Of a DNA stretch of 64,000 bases, positions 15,735 to 24,443 are shown in pieces. Origin of the DNA: Flavobacteriales bacterium. GTDB lineage: Bacteria; Bacteroidota; Bacteroidia; NS11-12g; UBA9320. The stretch's first letter is position 1. Each line of letters starts with the position of its first letter. The notes beneath the pieces are model-generated. The model saw only the letters and a list, made by a program, of their open reading frames with translations, was not told the DNA's origin and did not search any database. Made by a program: the position numbers and the translations under genes. The stretch is taken from the NCBI GenBank assembly GCA_020635455.1, contig JACJZT010000006.1, positions 1 to 64,000 on the forward strand. Reading direction: 5' to 3'.

Positions 15735-17820
15735 TACGCTTTCGTATGAACCATTCCAAAGAAACCAGGAAAAGGATGAGAAAGAAGACCCATTTTTTGT
15801 GAACCAGGTCACTGTAGTTCTGCTGTTCATACATAACCGGTTTAACGTTTTCAGAAGAGATCAATTTTTTTATGGCAGCTTCAAGTCCCGAAAGTGTGGT
15901 AAATTCTCCATTCGTGTTGGCGGAAATTTGTTTTAATACTTCGTGATTGGCAGTAGTTTCGGTAAATTCCAGTTGTAGCGGTTTGATAATGATTTTGCCA
16001 TTTGCCGATTCATTTACACTTTGACCAAGGATCCTGGCCTGATAGGAATACGATCCCGGGGCAAACATTCCTGCATTAAGCTTATAAGCATTATTGGTCC
16101 GACTGAAAGTAAAGTCGTAATTTTTCCCTTCTTCATTCGTAAGGATCAGCTTGATTTCGGGTTTGTTTACCAATTCATAACTCTGATTATAGTATTCAGC
16201 GTTAAAGATGAGATTTTCATTTTCAAAAAAGGTGTTGCTAACCGGCCGAACCCTGAATTTTCTTTTGTCGTTTCGAGCTACGAGATATTGTGCAATTTTT
16301 CCGATCAATTCATTGCAGACCTCATGATTGTTGTTTCGTTCATAATCGATCAATCGCCATCTCCAGAAGCCTTCTCCGGCTATTAATCCATATCGGTTGT
16401 TCTGGTCTTCTGCAAATCCGACTAAGGATTGTTCGGTATTCACACTCCCGATTTGCTGATATAATAAAGTATTGTTTTTGTCGGTAAAACTGAAGGATCC
16501 GAAGGGAACACTTAGTGGCGGAAAATTTGTAATATTTGATTTGAAGGATTCGGAAGTTTCAAAGAAATTAAAACCAGTGTTTAAAAGTGCGGTTGTTTGA
16601 TTAAATCCTGCCCCTGTTGCCCTGTAAGTGATTCCGGTTTTCAGAGCATTGAAAAGCGATAAATTACTTTGTCTTCCTACGATAAACAGCAAAGGGACAT
16701 TCTGTGCGATCATTTCCTGAATGGAACTAAATTGAGCAGTTCCTGAGGGCATTTGGTGCAGGAGAATAAGGTCGTAGCTTTTGAGAGATTCCCTGGGTGG
16801 AAATCCGTTTAGTTTCACTTCAACCTGATAATTAACATTTGATTCGATGGATTGTCGCAATGCAGAAAGATCAGGGTGGGGACTGTTGCCTAAAAGCAAT
16901 ATTTTTTGTCTGGCATCCAGAACATCAATAAAAAAGTCTTTTCGGTTATTTAGCCAGGTTACTTCATTCTTAAGTTGAGTCAGGTTTACCGTATATTGAT
17001 TTACTCCGGCTCTTTTAGCTTCAAGTTCAACTTCAATGGTCTTTAGTTCCATATCACTGCCCGAAGTGTAGCTTTGTTCAAAAACTTTTTCCTGCCCCTG
17101 GTAAACGGTGACCTTAAACGTTTGCCCTTTGCATTTGATCGATGTAACATCAATAACGGCTGGAAAGTTATTGTTCAAATAGGCAATTGAATTTGTTCTT
17201 ACATTGGATATTTTCAGATCTTTTTTGAGAATTGTGTCTCCCAATCCGACCGTGTAAACAGGGAATTTTAAATTTTTCGTTTGATATGCAGGGTTTATTC
17301 CATTGTTAAAAATTCCGTCGGTAACCAGCAACATACCACCAACGTTTGAACCGGAATAAACGCTGTTGATCTCTTTCAGAAAATTTGAAAGGTCGGTTTG
17401 TTTATCTGTAAAGTCCGGAAGAACAGAAGGTTTTACCCGGTCCCCAAAAACATAGGTTTCCAATTCGGCATTCTGTCCTACACGGTCTTCAAGTGTTTTA
17501 AACAGTTTTAAGATCTCTTCTCTGTTAACGGCCGAATCGGCTTGATTCATAATCGATTGAGAATTGTCTACGGCAAGAATTATTTTTGGTTTATCCGTTT
17601 CATAGGTAGATGATTTCAGCAAGGGGTTCAATAAAAGAAAACAAATAAAAAATACCGAAGCAAAACGTGTAAACCATAATAGATAGGTTTTCAGTTTACC
17701 CTGATTATCAAACTTAATGGTATGACCTGATCTGTATAAGACAAAGGAATACAAAAATGCTGCTGCCAGACAAAAAATCAGGTACCAGGTCGGATATTCT
17801 GTAAAAAACTGAAATGGCAT
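15721..17820 (-). CDS. Membrane-anchored VWA-domain protein
   Basis: A 699-residue protein. Two N-terminal hydrophobic helices (about 10-28 and 45-66) are followed by a von Willebrand A domain with a complete MIDAS start, ILAVDNSQSI (D-x-S-x-S), and a threonine/aspartate strand LLVTDGIFN. The middle resembles a GATase1-like fold (KILLLGNSPHPDLSALRQSI, SYDLILLHQMPSG) as found in related Bacteroidetes proteins; then beta-rich domains and a final membrane helix (WVFFLILFLVSLEWFIRKR). Most of it is likely periplasmic. The family resembles the Bat/VWA membrane proteins of Bacteroidetes. ATG 17820 is chosen; the TTG at 17829 lies inside the promoter box. Confidence 0.75.
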   Translation of the reverse strand: MPFQFFTEYPTWYLIFCLAAAFLYSFVLYRSGHTIKFDNQGKLKTYLLWFTRFASVFFICFLLLNPLLKSSTYETDKPKIILAVDNSQSIMNQADSAVNREEILKLFKTLEDRVGQNAELETYVFGDRVKPSVLPDFTDKQTDLSNFLKEINSVYSGSNVGGMLLVTDGIFNNGINPAYQTKNLKFPVYTVGLGDTILKKDLKISNVRTNSIAYLNNNFPAVIDVTSIKCKGQTFKVTVYQGQEKVFEQSYTSGSDMELKTIEVELEAKRAGVNQYTVNLTQLKNEVTWLNNRKDFFIDVLDARQKILLLGNSPHPDLSALRQSIESNVNYQVEVKLNGFPPRESLKSYDLILLHQMPSGTAQFSSIQEMIAQNVPLLFIVGRQSNLSLFNALKTGITYRATGAGFNQTTALLNTGFNFFETSESFKSNITNFPPLSVPFGSFSFTDKNNTLLYQQIGSVNTEQSLVGFAEDQNNRYGLIAGEGFWRWRLIDYERNNNHEVCNELIGKIAQYLVARNDKRKFRVRPVSNTFFENENLIFNAEYYNQSYELVNKPEIKLILTNEEGKNYDFTFSRTNNAYKLNAGMFAPGSYSYQARILGQSVNESANGKIIIKPLQLEFTETTANHEVLKQISANTNGEFTTLSGLEAAIKKLISSENVKPVMYEQQNYSDLVHKKWVFFLILFLVSLEWFIRKRNGAY

Positions 17821-17826
17821 TTTCCG

Positions 17827-17834
17827 CAAAAATA
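17827..17834 (-). promoter_or_regulatory. -7 box (TATTTTTG) for the VWA gene
   Basis: On the minus strand TATTTTTG, an exact TAnnTTTG match, ends seven bases before the ATG at 17820. Transcription should therefore begin at or within a base or two of the start codon. No -33 TTG is clear. Confidence 0.5.
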
Positions 17835-18006
17835 GTGTTTAAAGGTTTTAATTGACGTCTTGTTTAAGTGATATAAACTTCATTTTACATGTAATAAACC
17901 AGGTATTACACTCTAATCAACGATTTATGTTTGCCTGAAGTATTAAGAACGATGCAATTACATTTTTCTTTATTAAGGATCGTAGGATATTATTTTAAGA
18001 TCAAAC

Positions 18007-18039
18007 TTGAATTTCGTCATTTTTTTATTTATATATTTG
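18007..18039 (+). promoter_or_regulatory. Promoter of the LamG repeat protein
   Basis: TTG at 18007-18009 and TATATTTG at 18032-18039, spaced by 22 bases; the -7 box matches the consensus exactly. The start codon is 16 bases further on. The rest of the 235-base divergent gap (17821-18055) is AT-rich with no other clear feature. Confidence 0.6.
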
Positions 18040-18055
18040 TATAAATTGATTTTCT

Positions 18056-20302
18056 ATGACATTAAAATTACAATTCAGAGCTTTTGGGGTATTTATTCTG
18101 GTTTTGTGTTACAGCACAGTTTTGTCTCAGGGAGTGCCTGAAATACTTTATTATAAGTTTAACCGGAACAGTACGAGCATAATTAATTATGCAAGCAATC
18201 CTCCTTCAGGTACATCGCGTGCTCAGCTTAACGGTTTGTTAACGATAGGAAGCTCAGCCGCCTGTGGTTCTTCGGCCCTTATTGGAACCGGCAGTCCCAG
18301 TAGTTCGGATTATATTGAAACCAACTGGTCAACCAAAACAACGGGTTCATGGACCATTTCATTCTGGACCAGTAAAATGGATACCACCACGTCCTTGTTT
18401 TATATTTTCAGTGACATTAATGCCGGCTCATTCAGATGTTTTACAGGAGGGGTGGCAGGAGCAAAAAACATCTTACTGAGAGGTGCTTTGAATGAAGTAC
18501 TTCTGACAGGAGGTGCAACAACCCATCCTTCGGTAAAAACGTTCGTCTACGATTCATTGGCAGGCTATATTTACGCTTACCTGGACGATAAACTTGTAAA
18601 TTCTGTAAAACAAGGTTCCATTGCATTATCTACTTCCGGTAGCTTTATTTTGTCAGGTTATAATTCGCTGGAAGGTTTAAACAAAGGCGGAGAATTAGAC
18701 GAGTTCAGATTTTACAATCGTGCACTTACCGCCGCTGAGATCGCTAATTTTAAATACACCGGCAGCAGTTCTGTTACCATCAAAGATTCGGTAAAATGCA
18801 GTTACACCTCGCCCAGTAAAAGGCATGTTTGGACCAATTCAGGAACCTACAAAGATACCATTCCGAATGCGGTGAATTGTGACAGTATCTTATCCATAAA
18901 TCTGATCGTTTATGGATCTACCGCAAGCACACTTAACATCACGGCCTGTGATTTTTATAAAAGCCCGAGCGGAAAAGATTTCTGGACTAAAACGGGAACC
19001 TATACGGACATAATACCCAACAGTATTGGATGTGATAGTGTTATAACCGTGAATTTAACCATTAAAAACTCCAAAACCTTAAAGTTTAAGACCAGTTCAT
19101 GCGGGCCGTTTACCAGTCCAAGCAAAAAGCATATCTGGACTCAGAGTGGAAATTACGTTGATACTTTAATGACAAAATCGGGTTGTGATAGTTTCATGGT
19201 GTTCGATCTTACAGTTCACCATACGGAATATCAATCCATCAGTGTAACCGAATGCAACTCTTACAGCAGTCCAAGTGGAAAATTCGTTTGGAACAAACCT
19301 GGTACCTATACCGACACACTTGTAACTCAATTTGGATGCGACAGTATTTTAACGGTCAACCTAAAATTGAATTATGATAAAACATCCGATATGAACATTG
19401 TGGTTTGTGGTTCGTATAGGAGTCCGAGTAAAAAATATTTATATACACAAACCGGAATTTATTACGACACTCTGCCTCTAAAAACAGGTTGCGACAGTAT
19501 TGTCAAGATCGATCTGGTAGTGAACACAAAAACCTTTGGTCAGTTGCTGCTTAACAGTTGTGATGAAGCCATCAGTCCAAGCGGCAAATATAAATGGTCA
19601 GTTTCCGGTATCTATCAGGACACTCTTGTAAATAAGAAAGGTTGTGACAGTATTGTTTCGATCGATCTTAAAATTTGGGGGCAAACCACCTCTACTTCTT
19701 TTGCAAATTCTTGTGTACGATTCTTAAGTCCATCCGGAAAATATGTTTGGACAAAATCAGGCAAGTATAGCGACACTATTGTGAATAGCAAGGGTTGCGA
19801 CAGTATCATGACCTTAAACGTTACGATCAAGCAGGTTAATGTAGACGTCACACAAAACAATCCGACCCTCACGGCCAAATCGTTTTCAGGAACCTATCAG
19901 TGGTTGGATTGCAAAAACAATTATGCTCCGATCACAGGTGCGGTAAGTCAATCTTTTACGGCTACAAAAACAGGAGAATACGCAGTTCAGGTTACAGAAA
20001 ACAGTTGTACGGATACCTCAAAATGTTACGTCGTTGACCAGTTATGGGTAGATTCAAGATCAAATGTGAATAAGGTAAAGACCTTTCCAAATCCCGCCAT
20101 TGCCGAGGTTTTCGTACAAACTGAAACCACGCTGGTAAAGGCCGAGATAAAAATTTATAATTTAAATGGAAGTTTGATCCATCATTCTACCAATTTGTAC
20201 GGTACCATATTTAAATTTGATGTTTCGAATTTTGAGCATGGGATGTATATTGTAGAAATAAATTCTGAAAATCTGCAACGAACACTGAGATTTATCCACT
20301 AA
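18056..20302 (+). CDS. Secreted LamG protein with seven cysteine repeats and type IX sorting domain
   Basis: A 748-residue cell-surface or secreted protein. Order: signal peptide (1-25, ends VLSQG); a LamG/concanavalin-like domain (about 29-232, with WTISFWTSK and GGELDEFRFYNRAL, the usual LamG ending); seven tandem repeats of about 51 residues (248-597); an Ig-like or PKD-like segment (about 597-660) with YQWLDCKNNYAPI; and a C-terminal type A sorting domain (about 675-748, FPNPAIAEVFVQT, IYNLNGSLI, HGMYIVEI). Each repeat has C, then SPSGK or SPSKK, an aromatic residue, GxYxDT and GCDSI about 28 residues after the first Cys. Such repeats occur in Bacteroidetes adhesin-like proteins; an adhesive role is an inference. 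Own promoter, monocistronic. Confidence 0.85.
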   Translation: MTLKLQFRAFGVFILVLCYSTVLSQGVPEILYYKFNRNSTSIINYASNPPSGTSRAQLNGLLTIGSSAACGSSALIGTGSPSSSDYIETNWSTKTTGSWTISFWTSKMDTTTSLFYIFSDINAGSFRCFTGGVAGAKNILLRGALNEVLLTGGATTHPSVKTFVYDSLAGYIYAYLDDKLVNSVKQGSIALSTSGSFILSGYNSLEGLNKGGELDEFRFYNRALTAAEIANFKYTGSSSVTIKDSVKCSYTSPSKRHVWTNSGTYKDTIPNAVNCDSILSINLIVYGSTASTLNITACDFYKSPSGKDFWTKTGTYTDIIPNSIGCDSVITVNLTIKNSKTLKFKTSSCGPFTSPSKKHIWTQSGNYVDTLMTKSGCDSFMVFDLTVHHTEYQSISVTECNSYSSPSGKFVWNKPGTYTDTLVTQFGCDSILTVNLKLNYDKTSDMNIVVCGSYRSPSKKYLYTQTGIYYDTLPLKTGCDSIVKIDLVVNTKTFGQLLLNSCDEAISPSGKYKWSVSGIYQDTLVNKKGCDSIVSIDLKIWGQTTSTSFANSCVRFLSPSGKYVWTKSGKYSDTIVNSKGCDSIMTLNVTIKQVNVDVTQNNPTLTAKSFSGTYQWLDCKNNYAPITGAVSQSFTATKTGEYAVQVTENSCTDTSKCYVVDQLWVDSRSNVNKVKTFPNPAIAEVFVQTETTLVKAEIKIYNLNGSLIHHSTNLYGTIFKFDVSNFEHGMYIVEINSENLQRTLRFIH
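18797..19831 (+). repeat. Seven tandem 51-residue coding repeats
   Basis: Within the LamG protein the first cysteine of each unit falls at residues 248, 298, 349, 400, 451, 502 and 553, a period of 51 (first interval 50). The second cysteine, in the GCDS motif, follows 27-28 residues later each time. At DNA level the units have diverged a good deal, with the GTGACAGTAT-like CDSI codons best kept, so these are old duplications rather than fresh expansion. Confidence 0.9.
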
Positions 20303-20440
20303 GTATTCGGATCCTTTCTGCAGGTAATTACGTATCTAACTAAGGGATACCTTGGCTGCCCTCAGTATGCGGTTTACTGTTTGTTTTTTGTTAAAAGAGT
20401 ATTTTCAACATTTTATGGGTAAATAAATAAGTTCGATAAT

Positions 20441-20471
20441 TTGTTGCAGGGAGCAATTGCAATTAAATTTG
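20441..20471 (+). promoter_or_regulatory. Promoter of the SnoaL-like gene
   Basis: TTG at 20441-20443 and TAAATTTG at 20464-20471 with exactly 20 bases between, a full Bacteroidetes promoter match. It lies 47 bases before the ATG at 20519. The preceding part of the gap (20303-20440) has only a weak imperfect hairpin near 20338-20363. Confidence 0.75.
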
Positions 20472-20518
20472 TTTTTAAGTTATAATCTCATTCTGGCAAT
20501 AACATTTCTGCAATTCAA

Positions 20519-21001
20519 ATGAACAAGGAAAACTCTCAGCTAATAGAAAATTTCTATAATTCATTTTCGAATCAAGATGTCAGGGGAATGCTGGAGCAAT
20601 ATCATGAGAAGGTCCGGTTTCAAGACCCGGTTTTCGGAAAATTGAATACGGAACAAGTAAAAGCCATGTGGGAAATGCTTGTTGAACGATCGAAAGGTGA
20701 GCTAAAAATACGTTGGACAGATATTGTGGCCGATGATGATAAAGGGACTGTTCAATGGGTGGCAGAATATTTTTTTGGAAAACAAAAACGAAAGGTTGTT
20801 AATCGGATAAAAGGTTCTTTTTTATTCTCCGAAGGAAAAATAATACAGCACCACGATTCATTTGATTTGTGGCGATGGTCTTCGCAGGCTTTAGGTATTC
20901 CTGGTTTGTTGTTAGGTTGGACACCCGTCCTAAAAAATAATATTCGAAAAAGGTCTAAGACCCTCCTTGAGAACTATCTGAAAGAAAAAGGATCAAATTA
21001 A
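20519..21001 (+). CDS. SnoaL-like / NTF2-like protein
   Basis: A protein of 160 residues with the NTF2/SnoaL fold pattern: an N-terminal helix LIENFYNSFSNQDVRGMLEQYH, then VRFQDPVFGKLN, and later strands WTDIVADDDKGTVQWVAEY and IKGSFLFSEGKIIQHHDSFDLWRW. The motif of a helix, D-P and a final D-x-W is typical of small cone-shaped proteins in this superfamily, which range from isomerases to structural proteins; no catalytic assignment is possible. No signal peptide. Stop codon is two bases before the next gene, so the two are an operon. Confidence 0.75.
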   Translation: MNKENSQLIENFYNSFSNQDVRGMLEQYHEKVRFQDPVFGKLNTEQVKAMWEMLVERSKGELKIRWTDIVADDDKGTVQWVAEYFFGKQKRKVVNRIKGSFLFSEGKIIQHHDSFDLWRWSSQALGIPGLLLGWTPVLKNNIRKRSKTLLENYLKEKGSN

Positions 21002-21003
21002 TC

Positions 21004-22398
21004 TTGTTTGCGATTGTCGACATAGAAACTACCGGTGGCAGGCCGGGAAAGGACGGGATCACTGAAATTGCCATTGTTCTTCACGATGGTGAAAAGGTGG
21101 TAAGCACTTTCAGCACATTGATCAACCCATTTCGCAACATTCCCTATCAAATAACGCGCATAACCGGAATTGACAATGAGATGGTTCAGGATGCACCCGG
21201 TTTTCATGAAGTTGCAAAGGAAATTGTTGAATTAACCGAAGGTGCGGTTTTTGTTGCGCATAACGTCAATTTTGATTATGCATTTCTTAAACAAGCTTTT
21301 TTGGAGTTGGGTTATACTTATCAACGCAAAACAATGTGCACGGTACGCTTGAGCCGAATTACCTTTCCGGGATTTCCTTCATACAGTCTTGGAAATTTAT
21401 GCGAAAAGCTTGGTATCGAGATCACAAACCGGCACAGGGCTCTTGGAGATGCCATGGCAACTGCTATTTTATTTGACAGGATCCTTAAATTGAACCCGGG
21501 CCTGCAGAATGGAAAGGAGCGTGAAAAAATTGCTAAAAAGAGCAAAATACCTCCCAATCTTGATCAAAAAATATTGCAGGACATTCCTGAAGGAATAACC
21601 GGTGTTTATTATTTTCACGATGGAAAGGGTGAAATTATCTATGTTGGTAAGAGCAATGACATCAGGAAACGCTTGAATCAACATTTTGCATTTAAAGTAA
21701 AGGACAGTGAAAAGGCACTCATGATGAAGGAGACCCTTGCCGATATCTCGTATGTAAATACCGGGTCTGAACTTGTTGCGCTCCTTTTGGAATCGGATGA
21801 GATCAAAAAGGTAAAACCGATCTTCAATCACGCCCAGAAAAGGACCAGACTAATTCCTTTCTATGGGATATTTTCCTTTTATGATCAGAACAACTATTTA
21901 AGATTAACCATTCAAAGACTTAAAAATAGCGACAGGCCTTTAAGGCTGGTTGACAATATGATGTCGGCAAGAAATCTTTTAACAAGGCTGATCCGGCAAT
22001 TTGGTCTTTGTTCGGCGAAATGTGACATGCATCACACCGGAGGTCCCTGCTTTGATTATCAGCTTCACAAATGCGATGGAGCCTGTATTGGTGAAGAAAC
22101 TTCCGAAGTTTATAATCGAAAGGTTGAAGAAGCCATAGAAAGTATAAGTTTTATGAATGAGAGTTTTTTTATTCTAGACAAGGGAAGGAACATCCATGAA
22201 AAATCTGTGGTGTTTATTGAAAAAGGCCAATATAAGGGCTTTGGTTTTGTTGAAGCCAATAGTGAAACCGACCTTCAGGAGACTTTGTTGAATTCAATAA
22301 AACCATACTCTCACAACAGCGATATACAAACCATATTGTGTACCTACCTGAAAAAAGAACATATAAAAATTCCTTATAAAGAAAGAGTAGATGCCTGA
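21004..22398 (+). CDS. DEDDh exonuclease fused to a UvrC-like GIY-YIG nuclease domain
   Basis: A 464-residue fusion. Residues 1-160 are a DNA polymerase III epsilon-type 3'-5' exonuclease with VDIETTGG (ExoI), HNVNFDYAFL (ExoII) and HRALGDAMAT (ExoIII, DEDDh). From about 195 a UvrC/Cho-type GIY-YIG domain follows: GVYYF, IYVGKSNDIRKRLNQHF and the catalytic glutamate in ELVALLLES. Next is a cysteine cluster LCSAKC...GPCFDY...KCDGAC, like the segment in UvrC reported to hold an iron-sulfur cluster. The start is TTG 21004; MFAIVDIETTGG is the usual beginning of this family and no ATG is available nearby. Probably a DNA repair nuclease. Overlaps the next gene by eight bases. Confidence 0.87.
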   Translation: MFAIVDIETTGGRPGKDGITEIAIVLHDGEKVVSTFSTLINPFRNIPYQITRITGIDNEMVQDAPGFHEVAKEIVELTEGAVFVAHNVNFDYAFLKQAFLELGYTYQRKTMCTVRLSRITFPGFPSYSLGNLCEKLGIEITNRHRALGDAMATAILFDRILKLNPGLQNGKEREKIAKKSKIPPNLDQKILQDIPEGITGVYYFHDGKGEIIYVGKSNDIRKRLNQHFAFKVKDSEKALMMKETLADISYVNTGSELVALLLESDEIKKVKPIFNHAQKRTRLIPFYGIFSFYDQNNYLRLTIQRLKNSDRPLRLVDNMMSARNLLTRLIRQFGLCSAKCDMHHTGGPCFDYQLHKCDGACIGEETSEVYNRKVEEAIESISFMNESFFILDKGRNIHEKSVVFIEKGQYKGFGFVEANSETDLQETLLNSIKPYSHNSDIQTILCTYLKKEHIKIPYKERVDA

Positions 22399-23191
22399 TC
22401 CGGATTATCTGAAAATAAATAAAGAGGCCTGGAATCGGAAAACTCCGGTCCATATTGATTCCGAGTTTTATGATGTAAAGAGTTTCTTAAAGGGTCAAAG
22501 CAGCCTAAACAGGATAGAACTTGATTTACTTGGAGATGTACAAGACAAGAAAATAATGCACCTTCAGTGCCATTTTGGTATGGATACTTTGTCATTAGCA
22601 AGAATGGGTGCTCAAGTTTCAGGGGTTGATTTTTCTGAAGAAGCGATCAAATATGCAAACAAACTCGCTGAAGAAGCAAACCTGAAAGGAAAATTTTACT
22701 GCCTGGATGTGTACTCAGTTCCTGAGAAAATTAAGGAAACCTACGATATTGTATTCCTTTCATACGGTACCATTGGGTGGTTACCGGATATCGACCGATA
22801 CGCAAAAGTGATTTCCGGGTTGTTAAAACCCGGTGGAAGACTTGTGTTTGTTGATTTTCATCCTGTTATATGGATGTACGATGGTGATTTTAAAGAAATT
22901 GAATTTTCTTATTTTAAAGATGGTCCGATACTTGAAGAAGAAACCGGTACCTATGCCGATCGCAGCAGTGATCTGAAAATTCAAACCATAGGATGGAATC
23001 ACTCCATCGAAGAAGTTGTTGGCAGTTTATTGAACAACCAGATCGAATTGACCGGCCTGAAAGAATACGATTACTCTCCCTATAATTGTTTCAGGCATAT
23101 GAAGCAAAGCTCTGCAGGAAAATACCGGATCGAAGGACTAGAAGGTAAATTGCCAATGGTATATGCCGTAACCGGAGTTCGAAAACATTAA
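22391..23191 (+). CDS. SAM-dependent class I methyltransferase
   Basis: A 266-residue methyltransferase. SAM motif I is IMHLQCHFGMDTLSLA, followed by VSGVDFSEEAIKYANKL (motif II acidic residue), and motif III-IV near IVFLSYGTIGWLPDI. The region LLKPGGRLVFVDFHP matches the post-motif typical of small-molecule methyltransferases. Substrate unknown; the C-terminal part (YDYSPYNCFRHM) is found in related Bacteroidetes proteins. It overlaps the exonuclease gene by eight bases and closes this small operon of SnoaL-like, nuclease and methyltransferase genes. Confidence 0.85.
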   Translation: MPDPDYLKINKEAWNRKTPVHIDSEFYDVKSFLKGQSSLNRIELDLLGDVQDKKIMHLQCHFGMDTLSLARMGAQVSGVDFSEEAIKYANKLAEEANLKGKFYCLDVYSVPEKIKETYDIVFLSYGTIGWLPDIDRYAKVISGLLKPGGRLVFVDFHPVIWMYDGDFKEIEFSYFKDGPILEEETGTYADRSSDLKIQTIGWNHSIEEVVGSLLNNQIELTGLKEYDYSPYNCFRHMKQSSAGKYRIEGLEGKLPMVYAVTGVRKH

Positions 23192-23224
23192 TATATTATT
23201 ATGGTAATTGGATTTTTATAATTG

Positions 23225-23232
23225 TATATTTG
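23225..23232 (+). promoter_or_regulatory. -7 box (TATATTTG) for fbp
   Basis: TATATTTG, exact consensus, 77 bases before the ATG at 23310. The nearest TTG upstream is only 14 bases away (23208-23210), too close, so the -33 element is unclear. Confidence 0.5.
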
Positions 23233-23309
23233 CAGCCTTTTATAGAACAAGGGGTGACTGGCTCATTAATGAAAACACTCTGGCTTCTAATGGCTATTTG
23301 TATATATTA

Positions 23310-24341
23310 ATGAAAACACAAAAAGTAATTACGCTCACTCAATTCATTTCCGAACAGCAATCGAGGTATCCTGACGCAAGTGGAGATTTAACAAGGATCT
23401 TTCACGACATTATTCTGGCAGCGAAAATTGTGAACAGAGATGTCCGTAAAGCAGGTCTCGTTGATATTCTTGGGGCATATGGAACCACGAATGTACAGGG
23501 TGAAGAAGTAAAGAAACTCGATGTTCTTGCAAACGATGAGTTTATTTCTGCCTTATCCTTAGGAGGAGATTGTGCTGCAATTCTTTCTGAAGAAAATGAT
23601 GACATCATTCACGTCGAGAATCCATTGAACGGCAAACCTAAATATATAGTGGCAATGGATCCATTGGACGGAAGCAGCAACATTGATGTTAACGCCTCAA
23701 TCGGCACTATTTTCAGTATTTTCAGGAGAAAAAGCATGGCCTGGAATCCAATTACCATGGAAGATTGTCTGCAAAAAGGAATTAACCAGATCGCAGCAGG
23801 TTACATTATATACGGCTCAAGCACCATGTTGGTTTATACTACAGGGCAGGGTGTAAATGGTTTTACGCTTGACAGTTCCATTGGTGAATTTTGCCTGAGC
23901 CATCCGAACATTACCATTCCAAAGGATGGAAAGATTTTTTCGATTAACGAAGGAAATTTTGGTGAATTTCCAAAGGGAGTTCAGGATTATATAAACTATT
24001 GCAAAGAAAGTGATAAAGAAACCAATCGCCCATACAGTGCCCGTTATATAGGATCCCTGATCGCGGATTTTCACCGCAATCTTCTTAAAGGGGGCATCTT
24101 CATTTATCCACCTACCCAAAAAGCTCCCAACGGTAAATTGCGACTTATGTATGAATGCAACCCAATGTCGTTCATAATTGAACAGGCAGGAGGGAAAGCA
24201 AGTACAGGAAATGGAAGGATCATGGAAGTGGTACCGGACCAATTACATCAAAGGGTTCCGGTATTCATTGGGTCTGAAAATATGGTAAATCAGGCAGAAC
24301 AATTGTACCGGAAATACAGCCTTGGTGTTTCTGAAGCCTGA
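23310..24341 (+). CDS. fbp: Fructose-1,6-bisphosphatase, class 1
   Basis: Hydrolyses fructose 1,6-bisphosphate to fructose 6-phosphate in gluconeogenesis. The 343-residue protein shows the metal-binding signature [14 protein letters not shown], an upstream acidic region (ILSEENDD) and the C-terminal sugar-phosphate region [21 protein letters not shown]. Length is typical. I use ATG 23310 ([13 protein letters not shown]); an in-frame TTG at 23208 would place 34 extra residues across the promoter box, so it is rejected. It stands alone, preceded by its own promoter. Confidence 0.96.
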   Translation: MKTQKVITLTQFISEQQSRYPDASGDLTRIFHDIILAAKIVNRDVRKAGLVDILGAYGTTNVQGEEVKKLDVLANDEFISALSLGGDCAAILSEENDDIIHVENPLNGKPKYIVAMDPLDGSSNIDVNASIGTIFSIFRRKSMAWNPITMEDCLQKGINQIAAGYIIYGSSTMLVYTTGQGVNGFTLDSSIGEFCLSHPNITIPKDGKIFSINEGNFGEFPKGVQDYINYCKESDKETNRPYSARYIGSLIADFHRNLLKGGIFIYPPTQKAPNGKLRLMYECNPMSFIIEQAGGKASTGNGRIMEVVPDQLHQRVPVFIGSENMVNQAEQLYRKYSLGVSEA

Positions 24342-24443
24342 TTTTTCCTTAAAGATAACAAGTTAACTCTCTAATATCAATCATAATAAACAATCTTGTT
24401 AAAGGTTCACAAGCAGATCTTTAACACGTTCAAATAAAATTCA

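Noticed and set aside
18797..19831. Regular spacing of repeats taken as a possible CRISPR array
   Set aside because: The period is about 153 bases and is fully coding, with diverged units and no constant repeat/variable spacer pattern.
23208..23309. Longer N-terminus of fbp from a TTG
   Set aside because: The extra codons span the promoter box, and Fbp proteins normally start near [12 protein letters not shown].
24358..24402. Inverted repeat TAACAAG/CTTGTTA between fbp and the helicase gene
   Set aside because: Seven bases each with a long AT-rich spacer and no T-run; likely chance in such a sequence.
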